Positions 1 through 11,050 of a stretch of 64,000 nucleotides of DNA are shown one piece after another. Made by a program: the position numbers and the translations under genes. Each line of letters opens with the position of its first letter. Positions within the stretch are counted from its first letter, which is position 1. Below the pieces are notes generated by a model, which saw nothing but the letters and a program-made list of their open reading frames with translations, was not told the DNA's origin and did no database searches. Origin of the DNA: Schistosoma mansoni (lineage: Eukaryota > Platyhelminthes > Trematoda > Strigeidida > Schistosomatidae); assembly GCF_000237925.1 (NCBI RefSeq), contig NW_017386048.1, positions 372,001 to 436,000 of the forward strand, read 5' to 3'.

Positions 1-570
1 TAATACAACTATAATATCAACAATTCTATTAAGTGATTTTCTACATAAATGGATGGATAAATAGACCGTTAGACATTCGAGCGTTATGAACATTGTTGAT
101 CAGTTCCATATAAGGATGAGATTTCTCTCCACTTCTTGGTTTGCAATAGTACACTAAATACAATCATTTCGTGTTTAATATACTGCCTGTAAAATAACAT
201 AACCCTCACAAAGCCACTTTATCGACTATATAAATACAACTTGAAAACAAACAACTGGTAATCATCATTTCAACTGTTGCCGACTGTCTACTTGTTTGTT
301 CATTAAGTAATTCAAAAATAGACCTAACTACTTTACCAGTATAGCCAATAACTTGACTGTATTTTACTCATAAAATTGATACATTTTTAATCTCGGTAGA
401 CAGTGTGTGAATTTTGCTACAATGTAGTCACGATACATTAGAGCAAACTAAATACTGTATAAATGAACAGATACTTTTCACGAGATACTTATTGTCTATT
501 ATCCTATTTTCTATAGTAAAGATGGTGAAGAGTTTTCATCTCAAACAGAGTATTTGAATTCCTACTGAAT
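1..570. other. AT-rich intergenic, no gene seen
   Basis: No ORF with coding character, no splice-consistent exons and no family resemblance were recognised here. It is ordinary AT-rich intergenic sequence. Confidence 0.6.
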
Positions 571-574
571 AAAA

Positions 575-712
575 CATAATGTATATGGTGGAGAAGATTT
601 GTAGCTCAGGTGGATGATTTTGATGTAGGTTTGTTCGCTGAGCTGGATGGTTTGGTCGTGGAGCTTTCATCGTCCTTCTGAACGACATCATCAGCACAAA
701 CTTCGGGTAGAA
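575..712 (-). repeat. Dispersed repeat with hammerhead-like core, copy 1
   Basis: This sequence recurs at 1691-1790, 44865-45000 and 47535-47660. Read on the minus strand it contains CTGATGA, then a stem of about five base pairs with an AGAA loop, then GAAA, which is the order of a hammerhead core. An AGCT/AGCT pairing could form stem III and a partly matched helix could form stem I, but base 1.1 is mispaired. It resembles the end of a larger retroelement; a Penelope-like origin is possible but not shown. Confidence 0.45.
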
Positions 713-1362
713 GTATATATACTCGTTAATTAATGTTGTTAAATTAAATGATGTTAAAGTTCAAAAAAGAATTATAATGTCTCATTTAAATATGAGACTC
801 CTAGAAAGTGTGTACTCACGACATCCTCGATTGATTGAACACAAGTTTTCATTCGGTTTCCAGATTGTATCAACACTTGACCTAACCATATCAAAATACA
901 ACTAATCTTTACAAATCTCTAAATCAAATTAATTGATCATTTAATGTCAAAACTGTGAAATAAAGAAGGCATGTAGATAAAGTTGATGTTACATTTTAAT
1001 CAACTCACCTAGTAGATTAGTTCAACTCAGTCATAATTTAATTAGGTAAAAAATTACATTATAGTTGAATACATTTAATATGTCGATTCTTAGATTGGTG
1101 ATTACTTATGTTTGACTGACTATAAATCACTAGTTTCCTGCGGCTTCGTAGAATATCAGAGGTTAATACAGTATGATTCAGCTTGTTATCAAAACTGCTA
1201 GGATTAATCATAACTATAGACTGATGAAAACATTTTAGAAATCATTTGGAAAATTAAATTGGTTACTTATTCTCTGAAGAAGTGACTTACACTAAGTGAC
1301 AAAATGTCTGAAAATCTAATTTCTTCACTTATTAGGATATTACAAATATTATATAGTTGAGA

Positions 1363-1490
1363 TCATGAGTCAATTGAAGCTAGATCACCATGGAAAACCT
1401 GCAAACACTGGACGGCCGTTTCGTCCTATTGTGGGACTCCTCAGAAGTGGTCTAGCTTAAATTGTCTCATGATTTCAACTATATAAAATT
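1363..1490 (-). repeat. tRNA-derived SINE family B, 3' part with hammerhead core
   Basis: Antisense copy of the SINE seen intact at 4839-5016 and 62003-62195. On the minus strand it has CTGAGGA, a GTCC/GGAC stem, GAAA and a GTC cleavage triplet (1411-1444), all matching the hammerhead consensus. The 5' strand of stem I and the pol III boxes are missing, because the copy is truncated just upstream of the core. Self-cleavage is therefore unlikely. Confidence 0.65.
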
Positions 1491-1690
1491 ACTAAAATCT
1501 CTACGAAGACCTATTCTGATATTACAAATATAATATTTTCATTTATAACATTCTACTCAATGCTTAGTTTATTTGAAATTATCAAGTTAAACTTTGATAA
1601 TGATACCCACATCTGATTGGAATAGTGAAGACAGGTGAATCAAACGAAATTTGTAAAAATTTATATATACGATTACAATACTTAGTTATT

Positions 1691-1790
1691 GATAAAGTTT
1701 TTTTTCTCTGAGCTGGATGGTTTGGTTATGAAGCTTTCGTTGTTCTTCTGAAAAATATCAGCAGCACAAATTTAAGGTAGAAGTGAATTG
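1691..1790 (-). repeat. Dispersed repeat with hammerhead-like core, copy 2
   Basis: Diverged second copy of the 575-712 repeat. The conserved helix is eroded (GAAAAATATCAGCAGC on the plus strand), so any ribozyme fold here is damaged. Confidence 0.4.
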
Positions 1791-2124
1791 TTCGAATTTC
1801 TCCATATATAACTCACAGCTTAACCTGTAGACCTCAATTTTATATGGTTATTTTAAGCTTTAATCTATTATTGTTTACCTCTTTATATTGATTGTATCTT
1901 CCATTGATTTGATTCTTGATCTTGTATATGTATAGGATTTTTCTGAACTCTACCAAAATCATCCAGCTGAGTGACACATGTTCCCCGCCATCTCACAATA
2001 ATCAGTTCATGAAAAGGGATAAATTAAAAATATAAATCTGATACTAGTTTAATTGTATTTTATATAGTGTCAATAAAAATTATTATTTTTTTACATTCAC
2101 TTGATGTTGTTTACTTGTATCCTC

Positions 2125-2425
2125 ACATTATTATTTAGGACTGCAACTGGTCAGGCTCTTATTGGCATGTGTATACTGTGCGTATTGTCTCGATATTGCC
2201 TTAATTTACAAGCATTATAAACAAAGATGGATAGTGACTAGCAGTGTAAACTAGGACGCGCGTATCGTCCCGTTTGGGACTCGTCGACTGGATGTACCTG
2301 CATCTCAAAGTTGATGTTCACTCTGGGACTCGAACTCAGTACCTTTCGCTTCAAACGCCATCGCGTTATCCACTCAGCTACTGAGTCCTGATAGCCCCTT
2401 ACTTGTGCAATGGGGTGAAGTTTAA
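2125..2425 (-). repeat. Sm-alpha-like tRNA-derived SINE with degenerate hammerhead
   Basis: On the minus strand there is a tRNA-like head with a box A-like TAGCTGAGTGGATAACG and a box B-like GTTCGAGTCCC at about 2310-2390. A hammerhead-like stretch follows at about 2248-2296 and then a tail shared with the copies near 62.7-63.2 kb. The core reads TCGACGA instead of CTGANGA, and GATA replaces GAAA, so this ribozyme should be inactive. Hammerhead-bearing SINEs of this kind (Sm-alpha) are established in Schistosoma mansoni. Confidence 0.7.
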
Positions 2426-2559
2426 AGTCACTTGGTATTGTTCGTCTGATTGCTTAAATACATTCGATTGTCCCCAGTCGTGTTCTGTTCACTACAATAT
2501 GTGCATCCTGTTAGGACTGCATCACGACTGCATCATCACGATAGGCAAGCCCGATCACC

Positions 2560-2935
2560 ACGTTAAGGTGGTAGCAAAGGTCGGGTCACTAAATTCTAGT
2601 CTGAGCCATGTTAGTAGATGCAGACTACTTGGTTGGGGTCCGCGTGACTATATTAACCAATGGTTGGAGACTGTATGACATGGCTCAGAATCGATCAAAG
2701 TGGTGTAGGTTTATAAACTCTTTGTCTTCCCTTAAGCCGTGAGATTAAAATTGCTTCATATCTTTCTTTATGTACTATATCCTCATATACAACCTGTCTT
2801 TTACATATTACCACCATTAAATTAACTACCTCTATGAATTTGGCGTTCATCTTGTTGTGCTAATGAGGTATGGTAACTTGGACCGATGCATATATGTGCC
2901 TGGTCGTACGTTGTAGCTGACTGACTGACTGATTT
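2560..2935 (+). repeat. RTE/SR2-like non-LTR retrotransposon 3' end
   Basis: The encoded C-terminal tail includes SLSHVSRCRLLGWGPRDY and a WLETV motif, which match the end of the RTE-type reverse transcriptase copies at 30.3-31.2 kb and 51.2-51.9 kb. A shared 3' UTR follows and ends in GACTGACTGACTG. It is 5'-truncated, as is usual for non-LTR insertions. Related 3' ends lie at 37.9, 39.7, 43.9, 46.8, 49.3 and 51.2 kb. Confidence 0.7.
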
Positions 2936-3134
2936 AAAACTTTCAATTTGATTTGAATGTATGCTACGGTATACTGATATGTTTACTTATTAAATCATAA
3001 CCATCACGAATTTTTTTATGTTATAAGTTCATTTCGATTTTGATATAACACACGTTTGTGAGCATTTGAGATGAGAAACTAACGACATATATTGAATTTA
3101 TGCAGTTCTGTCCAAATTATTATTTTTTCTCTCT

Positions 3135-3480
3135 TACTTACTTACATACGCCTGTTACCACAAATGGAGCATAGGCCGTCGACCAGCATTCTCCAACCTA
3201 CTCACTCTGTCATGCGTCTTCCTTTCACGTTCTATCCAATTTCTGTTCATTCTTCTAATATCTGTTTCAATTTCTCAGAGTAATGTGTTATTTGGTCTTC
3301 CTCTTCTCCTTTGGCATTGAGGATTCCATGTGAGGGCTTGCCTTGTGACGCAGTTGGGTGTTTTCCTCAATGTATGTTCTATCCATTCATTCTCTCTGCA
3401 AATACTGTAATCTCTAATCATTATTGATATTTTGTTGGTTATATCATCATTAAACTGTACTGTGTACATCAAACAGACTA
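3135..3480 (-). pseudogene. Non-LTR reverse transcriptase C-terminal fragment
   Basis: The minus-strand translation contains [20 protein letters not shown] followed by [10 protein letters not shown] and, after a stop, RMNRNWIERERK. This matches the conserved C-terminal tail of trematode endonuclease/reverse-transcriptase retrotransposons. It has a nonsense codon and no polymerase domain, so it is a dead 3' relic. Confidence 0.7.
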
Positions 3481-4560
3481 GTTAATAATAATAATAACAC
3501 TGCCCTTTAGTTGAAAAACAAATATTTATACAGTTTGTACGAAAACAATGAAAGCCGAACAAGAGTTCATTTACAGGTTAGCGTTTCCGTACGGTATGGA
3601 GCAATCATCAATATTATAGATGATCAGTTATTGTATTAAATTAATTTTCTTTGGGAACTTAATCATCATTTGATTGAAAGCGACTTTTAATAGATATCCG
3701 TAAGCAAATTCAAAGGTAAATGAACAATACGATATAAAACTCAAAGTCTCCCAGAGTGTCGACTCAAAAAATTAGATGGTAATAAGGTTTTTCGATAAAC
3801 ATTTCAATAGCAACTCTCCAACAATCAATTTCGATTATGGTTAAATTTTGTTAAGCCCTTTTATTAACTTACTTAACAGACAATATTATTCGAACAGTAA
3901 CAGTTCGCATATTCTTTGTACTATTATGATCACTATCTTATTTGTATAAACGTGTAAGATTGATCACATAACAGACTCTAGCTAAGATGTTGATAGCTTA
4001 AATATCTCTGGATGTGTCATTCTCTTCCACATGTATATATGTACTCGAATCCTATTATTAGCCTTTGACTTTCCTAGCTGCGTCTTAATTGATTTGACTA
4101 TAAAATTATCTTTATATTTGCTTGCATACACACATTCGCCTCCCTGCTTGAAACTCGTTCGATGTGTTTGTAGCTTTGTAATTTGTGCTATCCGCTAATA
4201 AACTGCAGTTGCCGCTTCTTATTGATTGATTAACGAAACAAAGCCACTACAGAGTTAATCTCGACATACAATAAATATACAAAGAGGCTAGTTAAATAAT
4301 CTCGTGTCACTTGATGAAATTATGTTTAGAATACAGTAATTTACTACTCTTTAAATGTAATGCTAATCATATCTATTTGAAAAAAATCCTACTATTAACA
4401 ATAACGAAATTTAAGGAACTTATCTTTCCCAATTATGTTGAATGTAAATTATAGATAGTACTTTCATAAAATCAAATGTCTCACGTCTTCTGTACTAATT
4501 AAATTCTAGTGGTGTAAACGGAAATTTTGATTTGAAACACCGTATTAGCTAATTAATAAC
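3481..4560. other. Gene-free; possible old LTR-like stretch
   Basis: No coding region is supported. About 4020-4230 has a look of LTR sequence (a promoter-like region, then a TAATAAACTGC polyadenylation-like motif), but no partner copy or target duplication was found in the window. Confidence 0.3.
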
Positions 4561-4562
4561 CG

Positions 4563-4625
4563 TGCTTCCAGGTTTTCCAAGGTGGTCTAGCTTCAATTGA
4601 CTCATGACCTCAACTATAAAATTAC
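4563..4625 (+). repeat. SINE family B 3' fragment
   Basis: Short forward copy of the SINE 3' segment (CTTCCAGGTTTTCC and TCAATTGACTCATGA), just upstream of the larger copy at 4839-5016. Confidence 0.6.
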
Positions 4626-4838
4626 TAAAATCTCCACAAAACCCCTTTCTGATAATGATCATATGTTCACTAGTGACTGGCTCCATGAGGTATTTCCTGG
4701 AGTTCTAGTGAGAAGCAGTGACCAGTGGAGTTCAACCAAGTCTGTTGTGAGATAACAACTCACTGAAGATAGTTGGTGAACGGTTGCTCAAACTTCGTGG
4801 ATTGGGTGAAGTTAGACATTAACACCGTTGGATGCGGG

Positions 4839-5016
4839 CTCGGTGGTCTAGAGGTTAAGCGCTCTCGCGCGAGACTGATAGGTCTTGGGTTCAAATCTCG
4901 GGATCGTGGATGCGCACTATTGAGGAGTCCCACAATATGACGAAACGGCCATCCAGTGCTTCCAGGTTTTCCATGGTGGTCTAACTTCAATTGACTCATG
5001 ATCTCAACTATATAAT
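4839..5016 (+). repeat. tRNA-derived SINE family B with mutated hammerhead
   Basis: The head contains an A-box-like GGTGGTCTAGAGGTTAAGCG and a B-box-like GGGTTCAAATCTC, so it derives from a tRNA-type pol III promoter. Downstream is a hammerhead-like block at about 4913-4960. The core reads TTGAGGA rather than CTGAGGA and the cleavage triplet is ATC rather than GTC, so this copy should not cleave. The same family lies at 1.4, 4.6, 5.4, 36.4, 61.0 and 62.0 kb. Confidence 0.75.
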
Positions 5017-5185
5017 CAATAACTCTTTAGTCTGTCACATCAACATTACTTTAAATTTATGTAAACGAATTTACTTATTATTTCAATCACCGTTTTTTAA
5101 CCTTTAATTTGTTAATACTGGCTAAATAAAACCATTTCATAGTGACACTCCTTACACAAATTAATTCAAAAGTAAAATATTATTC

Positions 5186-5330
5186 TATATATCTGTCTGG
5201 TATATATACCGAATATACTTGAAATAAATGATTTGCATAGCAGAAGCTGTCATTGGTATTCTGGACTCAATTGGAAGGGCTAGATGGACAAGGGATCAAT
5301 AACAAAATCATCACTAAATAATCATCCCTT
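5186..5330 (+). repeat. LTR end plus leader fragment (same family as 61469-61880)
   Basis: It shares GGTATATA, then a CAGAAGCTGTCATTGG-type junction and a TTCTGGACTCAATTGG leader with the LTR/leader at 61.7-61.9 kb. It appears to be the 3' end of a 5' LTR with the start of an internal region. The rest of the element is absent. Confidence 0.45.
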
Positions 5331-5391
5331 GTTCATACAATCAAGAAAGATTAACGATAAATGAACACTTTGAATACTGCGTAGTTGAAAG

Positions 5392-5420
5392 CATGAGTCA
5401 ATTGAAGCTAGACCACTTTG
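5392..5420 (-). repeat. Tiny SINE family B fragment
   Basis: About 28 bp matching the SINE 3' segment (ATGAGTCAATTGAAGCTAG) on the minus strand. Confidence 0.45.
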
Positions 5421-6689
5421 AATACTGATTATTAATACTTTTAATTAGTGTATTTATTATAAGAATGAACCTTGTTCGATTAGTGGAATTCAGATATATC
5501 TTACTAAAATGTATTATTGTGCATTCTGACACGCTACTTAGTCATTTATACTTGAATTGATAAGATGCATAAATTTGTTTTTTATTGGAATATTAGTAAT
5601 ATATAATTAGATAATCTCAAAAATTTAAATAAAGCTGACTAAAATGGCATTCAGTCTTAACTGAAAGACCTAATTAACATTTTAGTAACTTGGACTCAGT
5701 TTACAAACATAAATGAATTCATGTGGGTGAATATTAAATCACAGAACAAAACATTGGTTATTGTGAATTGTTAATCGACAGTTCAGTCTTTAATGACGGT
5801 TAGTAATGAAGTGGCCTTAAGTGACCCTTCTGTTAATCAACAAAGAAATTTGCATTCACACACATGTACATTAGTGTTAAGAAATGTGCATAAGCTCAGG
5901 TGTAATCAGATGGAGTAGAGATGAAGAGCATTGTTTATGTAAGTAACTCTCACGTTCACTTTATACTTACAAAATAAACAACATAAATTTGATTCTGAAA
6001 TCGATTGCATTGATTTTGTTGTATGGGCCAACACTGATTAAAATATAAGGGATAATACCTAAAAAAGTGTCATCATAATAAAATTCATACGAGTGACGTA
6101 AATAAAATGAAATTACAGAAATTCACTTTCATGCGAATTCGGAAGAATAACTCGACAAACGATAAAGACGTTCACTTCATTACTTATTAATATTTGACTA
6201 TCACAACTTCAGATGTGTGAGGTAGAATGTACATTTGTTTCGCGATTCTCAAAACGGATTTACTAACGAACTAAAATCAGCTGAGAACTTTGGACAGACG
6301 TGAAACTTGAAGGATATTTCACAGAAATAAAAAGTCGTTTCAATGAATACTCACGATTCCGCACTCCCAGACACAGAATATTCGACCTTCAAGTTAGGAC
6401 AATGCTCCACATCCCAAATTCAGTCAATTAGCAATCCAATTACCTGGATCCTCTCTTTTCAAAATGAATCATGAAGGTCTTTACGTGAACAGATTTCGCA
6501 AAGTTATCGGTTTATAAAATCGATCAATATGTGTATTTTGTAGTAGAGATTGAGCATTTCATGCGTTTCTGAAAAGTACACCTTCATGTGTATTGTAGTG
6601 GATCTAACTTTGCATGTTTGAAGTTTTCAAACGACTTTACCGACGGTTTAAATTCAAAATGCCATTCAAGTTACCTGAATAAGTATAAC
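5421..6689. other. Intergenic, no gene seen
   Basis: No supported coding exon or repeat boundary. The part after about 6250 may be an eroded upstream portion of the adjacent non-LTR relic, but I could not recognise a domain in it. Confidence 0.45.
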
Positions 6690-7609
6690 TATGTTTATTT
6701 CTCCATCATTTAAGCGACTCCGAACAGCACATCACTAACTTTACTGTTACTGCCTTCAATGGTTCACGCTGATAACTTGATAACATTTGCGATGTACGTA
6801 GTACCATGCAAACGATCCAACATGAACTCAACAAGGTAGAAAACTGGTGTAAGCGCTGAAGACTGGAGCTGAACATACAGAAATGCGGATAGTTATGTAT
6901 TGGAGATACGTCTCTCAAAATAAAACTAACATATAACAAGAACACCTTGCCCAAACCCTCATCACTAACTGAACTACGGGTACATTACTCATACAGCCTT
7001 GACTTTCCCGAACATATCTCAACCAAAACTTTTAAAATGCGGAAATTCCTTGGCTTCATTCTTCGTAACTTTTTTCAACATTAAACTAAAATCATTCTTT
7101 ACAAGGTATGTGTAAGACCTGTCGTTCAATACTGTACGTCCCTATCTTCCAACTTACGCTTATTCAATTTACTTATGTGGAAAGAATGCGACGAGATTTC
7201 ACCCACAAAATACTTAAGACAAACTCACTCATTGACTACAGTTCCTAATGCCATGTCCCAGGAAAAGACCCCTCTGAAAAGTAAGGCTCAGGCCCAATTC
7301 GATTCCCTACCTCAAACTTCTCAAAAAGCTTACTCCACTTGTAATATGGTTCATGTCCAAGGCCCACATGTATTTGACTTTGGAGATAAAGTATCCACGA
7401 TCAAAGTTGAAAAGTGCAGATCAAAAGCTTGGAAAAACTTCCTCATCAAGTATGTGTTATTATGGGACGGTCTTTCCTATGAAATACGTATGGCGGGTGA
7501 ATTACATACCTTCCCAGGACTTCTTGATGAAGCCATCGCTTGCACTGGTCTAACACGATCGAACGCATCTGTGTCCCACTCTGACATCATAGGCCCTCTA
7601 CATGCATAG
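6690..7609 (+). pseudogene. Non-LTR reverse transcriptase C-terminal relic
   Basis: Reading across frameshifts and stops, the plus strand shows the thumb and C-terminal region of a non-LTR reverse transcriptase. It includes an LNKVENWCKR-like segment, RLELNIQKCG, FKMRKFLGFILRNFF and KVCVRPVVQYC, the usual landmarks downstream of the YADD box. The last 144 codons (7175-7609) are open and contain STIKVEKCRSKAWKNF and FPGLLDEAIA, the family's C-terminal tail. The polymerase catalytic part is missing. It is a 5'-truncated relic, probably of the jockey/CR1 group. Confidence 0.65.
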
Positions 7610-7978
7610 ACCAACCCAGACTCTGAGTTCAGTTTGCTTCACTGTCCTACTTCTCAGTTGCTAACTCGGACTTTTACACTAGGACCGTGCGGCTAGCATC
7701 TGATGAAAAAAAATTAACTAGAAAGTATTCAGACAATAAAAGACATAGTTATTAGTTTTATCAATACTTTACTCTTTTGATGCACTTTCCGTTCTAATAA
7801 ACAGCCTTCCTTTTTCTGACTTCGACTTCCCTTCCATCATTTGAACCTACTCCATCTTGTTTAATATCGTAACTCATTTTTCTTTACTACCACATCCTCT
7901 CATCTGGAGGTTCTAGTGACATTTCACCCTGGCAACAAGAGCTAGTATGAATTTAACCTATCAATTTATCATACCTCT

Positions 7979-8307
7979 TGTAGCTGTAAATAATTCCCCA
8001 AAATCAATAGCTCTCTAAGTGTTCGACATTGGATGCTGACCACGTTGTTTAAGTGGACTTGTTTAACTGAAGGCTTTCGGTCATGCATCCGTACCAGATC
8101 ACGTTTCAATTCGGCGTGGGACACAGCTCCTACGTTTCAATAGTTAGCTAAGAACGAACGCCTCTCGATATATTGGTAACGTATCAAATATATCTTTCCT
8201 ACCTCTTCTCGTCTGACTTCTGATTTCTATCGAGCGTAATAAGGTTTCGAAAATAGAAGGTACTACTGGTAGCTAATTGTCAAATTAGAACATCAGTCGT
8301 ATCCTCA
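7979..8307 (+). repeat. 5' LTR (329 bp)
   Basis: Starts TGTAGCTGTAAATAATTCCC and ends CAGTCGTATCCTCA. By eye I found no difference from the 3' copy at 12954-13282. A relative lies at 13933-14254. Confidence 0.95.
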
Positions 8308-8308
8308 G

Positions 8309-8326
8309 TGGTGAGCCCGACGTGAT
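8309..8326 (+). other. Primer binding site, tRNA-Trp type
   Basis: One base after the LTR lies TGGTGAGCCCGACGTGAT. It is complementary to the 3' end of animal tRNA-Trp (ending CACGTCGGGGTCACCA) at all but one of 18 positions. This primer choice is known for the CsRn1 clade. Confidence 0.8.
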
Positions 8327-8484
8327 CTGGTACACCAAGCCAATAAACTGTGAGTCTGTTCCATTTTGGAATATTATTATTCATTGTTATTCTATATTTG
8401 AATTTTATATATTGTGATATACTTTTTTTCGCAAGTTTTTCCCGGATATATTTTAATTAGACATTTTTCGTTCCCTATATTACT

Positions 8485-9250
8485 ATGACGGAACACTCAC
8501 CTAAGGTTTTTAAGTTAAAATCTATTTCCCCAACTTCGATTCAGTTAACGCCATTTTGGCCTGACAATATTGAGTCCTGGTTCTTCTACGCAGAAGCTGA
8601 TTTTTGCATGCACGGAATCACGGACTCGCGCACACGATTCCTCGCTGCAGTTAAGGCGTTACCGCGCGAATTTAACAGGTACGTAACACCTAGTATGTTT
8701 ACTAGTGATGTTCCGGAACCTTACGAAACTCTCAAACGGTCGATTTTAAAACGCGGAGACCTAACTGATCGACAACGGTTAGACCAACTCCTTAACAATA
8801 TCGACCTGCAACATGCTTCTGAGACAGACATGTTGCTAAGAATGAGAGAGGTTATTGGCCAACGAACTTTCGATGATGGCCTATCCAGACAACTTTTCTT
8901 GTCTAAACTTCCTCAACAGGTGCAAGCAGTTCTCGCCTCGTTTCAAAACAACGCCGTAGACGAGCTGGCTGCACCTACTAATGCCGAGGTCTTTTCAGTC
9001 AAAGAAAAACCTCAAGCGACCCCGAATGACATTACCGAACTATGTCATACACTGACACGCTATCTTAGATTTCGTAATGACCGTAGTCGGTCAAACTCTC
9101 CACGTAGGAGCGTTTCACGTAGGCGACTGATGCTGGTATCACAACCAGCACGGTAAATCCTCTAGAAATTGCAGGAAGCGCTGCAATTACCTGAAGTCTA
9201 AGGCGAATGACACGAATAAGATTTCGGGAAACTTTCAAGCCGGCACGCGT
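8485..9250 (+). pseudogene. gag: CsRn1-type gag, frameshifted
   Basis: The first 223 codons (8485-9156) encode a capsid-like protein starting MTEHSPKVF, with an early FWPDNIESWFFYAEADF motif typical of the clade. It ends in an Arg/Ser-rich tail. The zinc motif is in another frame: from 9131 frame 2 reads CWYH...C...C with C-X2-H-X9-C-X3-C spacing, the CHCC knuckle of CsRn1 elements, and closes at TAA 9251-9253. A frameshift just before 9131 therefore cuts gag from its nucleic-acid-binding part. Capsid assembly and RNA packaging are the family role. Confidence 0.85.
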
Positions 9251-9255
9251 TAACG

Positions 9256-9708
9256 ACAACTGTAGCCGGCGAACACAGCCGTCTGTTATACGTCACGAAT
9301 GTGACTACGAAAGTTCGCTACCTCGTCGACACTGGCGCAGAAGTTAGCGTTCTTCCAGCAAATCCTGACGACAGACTTCGCGAGTCTGTTTTAAGTTTAC
9401 AGGCGGCAAACAGAAAGCCGATTGCTACTTACGGTAAAAGGTACGTCTACCTTAACGTGGGTTTACGCAAACCCATACACTGGATTTTCGTTGTTGCAGA
9501 CGTCTCTATGCCAATCATTGGTATAGACCTGTTACAATACCACAATCTACTCATCTACACACGCTCACGAAGGTTAATAGACGGAAACACTAAGTTATCT
9601 GTTTGCGTAACTCCTTTTTCTGGTTGCAGATTATCTCCGGTCACGATTAAGCACACCATAGACCCCCTATACCAATCATTACTCGACAAATACTCCGGGA
9701 TATACTAA
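9256..9708 (+). pseudogene. Retrotransposon aspartic protease, out of frame with gag's zinc motif
   Basis: Frame 1 carries YLVDTGAEVSVLPA (9319-9360), the D-T-G catalytic motif of retropepsins, followed by a flap-like region and PIIGIDLLQYHNLLI, the usual C-terminal helix motif. It stops at 9706-9708, before reverse transcriptase. In intact elements it would be released from a Gag-Pol polyprotein. Confidence 0.85.
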
Positions 9709-10933
9709 CCGCAATCGAAATTGCCTTGTGTAACCAGCAATGTTACACATCACATCTCGACTACAGGACCACCAGTATTCTCGAAAGCCCGCCGACTCGC
9801 TCCCGAAAAGCTTAGGTTGCGATCATATGATAGACTTAGGGATAATTCGACCATCAAATAGTCCATGGTCATCCCCATTGCACGTGGTCCCTAAAAAGGC
9901 CTAAAAAGGACAGCAATGATTGGCGTCCAACTGGTGATTATCGGCGTCTGAATGTTACCCGTTGCCTCATATTCACGATTTCACAGCAACCTTGAAAAGT
10001 ACAACTGTCTTTTCGAAAATCGACTTAGTTAAGGCTTATAACCAAATACCGATGGCTCCTGACGACATTCCTAAAACCGCCATCATCACTCCTTTCGGTC
10101 TTTACGAATTCTTGCGAATGCCTTTTGGTCTAAGAAATGCGGCTCAAACCTTCCAAAGGTTTATAGACGACGTCTTCCGAGGTCTCAACTTCGTACATGC
10201 GTATGTTGATGACTGCCTCATAGCAAGTCCGGACAGACAATCACATCTCCAGCATCTGGACATTGTTTTCGATCGACTCCAAAAACATGGCATTACTGTA
10301 AACATTCACAAATACCAAATTGGAACCAACTCCTTAGATTTCTTAGGACACACTATTGATGCCCAAGGCATCCGACCCCTTAGAAGCAAATTGGCGGCCA
10401 TTCAGGATTACCCAGAACCGACCACAATCAAGCAGTTGCGAACTTTTAACGGCCTTGTAAGTTTCTACAGACGGTTCATACCTAAATGCACATCTCTTAT
10501 GAAACCGTTAACCGACCAACTTCGTGGAAATGCAAAATCAATTAGTTTAGACGACATAGCCCGTAAAGCATTCTCCACAGTTAAGGAACACATCGCTAAG
10601 GCAACTCTGCTTGCGCATCAGGACACTCAAGCGCCCATTAGTATCGCCGTAGACGCATCCGACTCAGCAATCGGAGGAGTCCTGCAACAATGTGTTAACC
10701 ACTTTTGGCAACCTTTAGGATTTTTTTCGAGACGGTTGCTGGACGCGGAATCTAGGTACAGCACGTTCGGTAGGGAACTCCTAGCTATGTATTGTGCTGT
10801 ACGGCATTTCTAACATTCCATCGAAGGAAGAGAATTCACGCTTTTTACCGATCACAAACCTCTCACCTTCTCTTTAAGTTCATCTTCAGACAAGTACTCA
10901 CCGCGAGAGTCTCGACAACTCGACTACATTTCA
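9709..10933 (+). pseudogene. pol: Reverse transcriptase and start of RNase H, disrupted
   Basis: 9709-9961 is a wreck of the RT N-terminus: TTGPPVFSKARRLAPEKL is readable, then shifted fragments including IIRPSNSPWSSPLHVVPKK, with stops. From 9962 frame 2 is open and shows FSKIDLVKAYNQIP, MPFGLRNAAQTFQRF and the YVDD active-site box near 10203-10214, then RNase H ISIAVDASDSAIGG. A TAA at 10811-10813 interrupts RNase H, and TDHKPLTFSL continues in the same frame until the insertion at 10934. Confidence 0.85.
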
Positions 10934-11050
10934 ACAGTGAAAGTTGTAACTTCTTTAACAATTTGATCTTGCCTGTAAACCGGCATGCCTCATGTAACAA
11001 TCTGTTATTTGAGAATAAATTATTATTATTATTATCATTATTACACTTCG
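10934..11050 (+). mobile_element. Short repeat with ATT tail inserted in RNase H
   Basis: 117 bp interrupts the RNase H reading between DYIS and QFTSDIQHISGANN. It begins ACAGTGAAAGTTGTAACTTC, ends in an ATT microsatellite, and is flanked by ACATTTCA (10926-10933) and ACACTTCG (11043-11050), a possible imperfect target duplication. An inverted relative lies at 15349-15442. The length is a multiple of three but the insert carries in-frame stops. It looks like a small non-autonomous retroposon or a truncated non-LTR tail. Confidence 0.7.

Noticed and set aside
2310-2390. Possible tRNA gene on the minus strand
   Set aside because: It is the head of a hammerhead SINE; no acceptor stem closes it.
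4845-4905. Possible tRNA gene (A and B box with TTCAAAT)
   Set aside because: The rest of the cloverleaf does not form, and the sequence recurs as part of a SINE with a shared tail.
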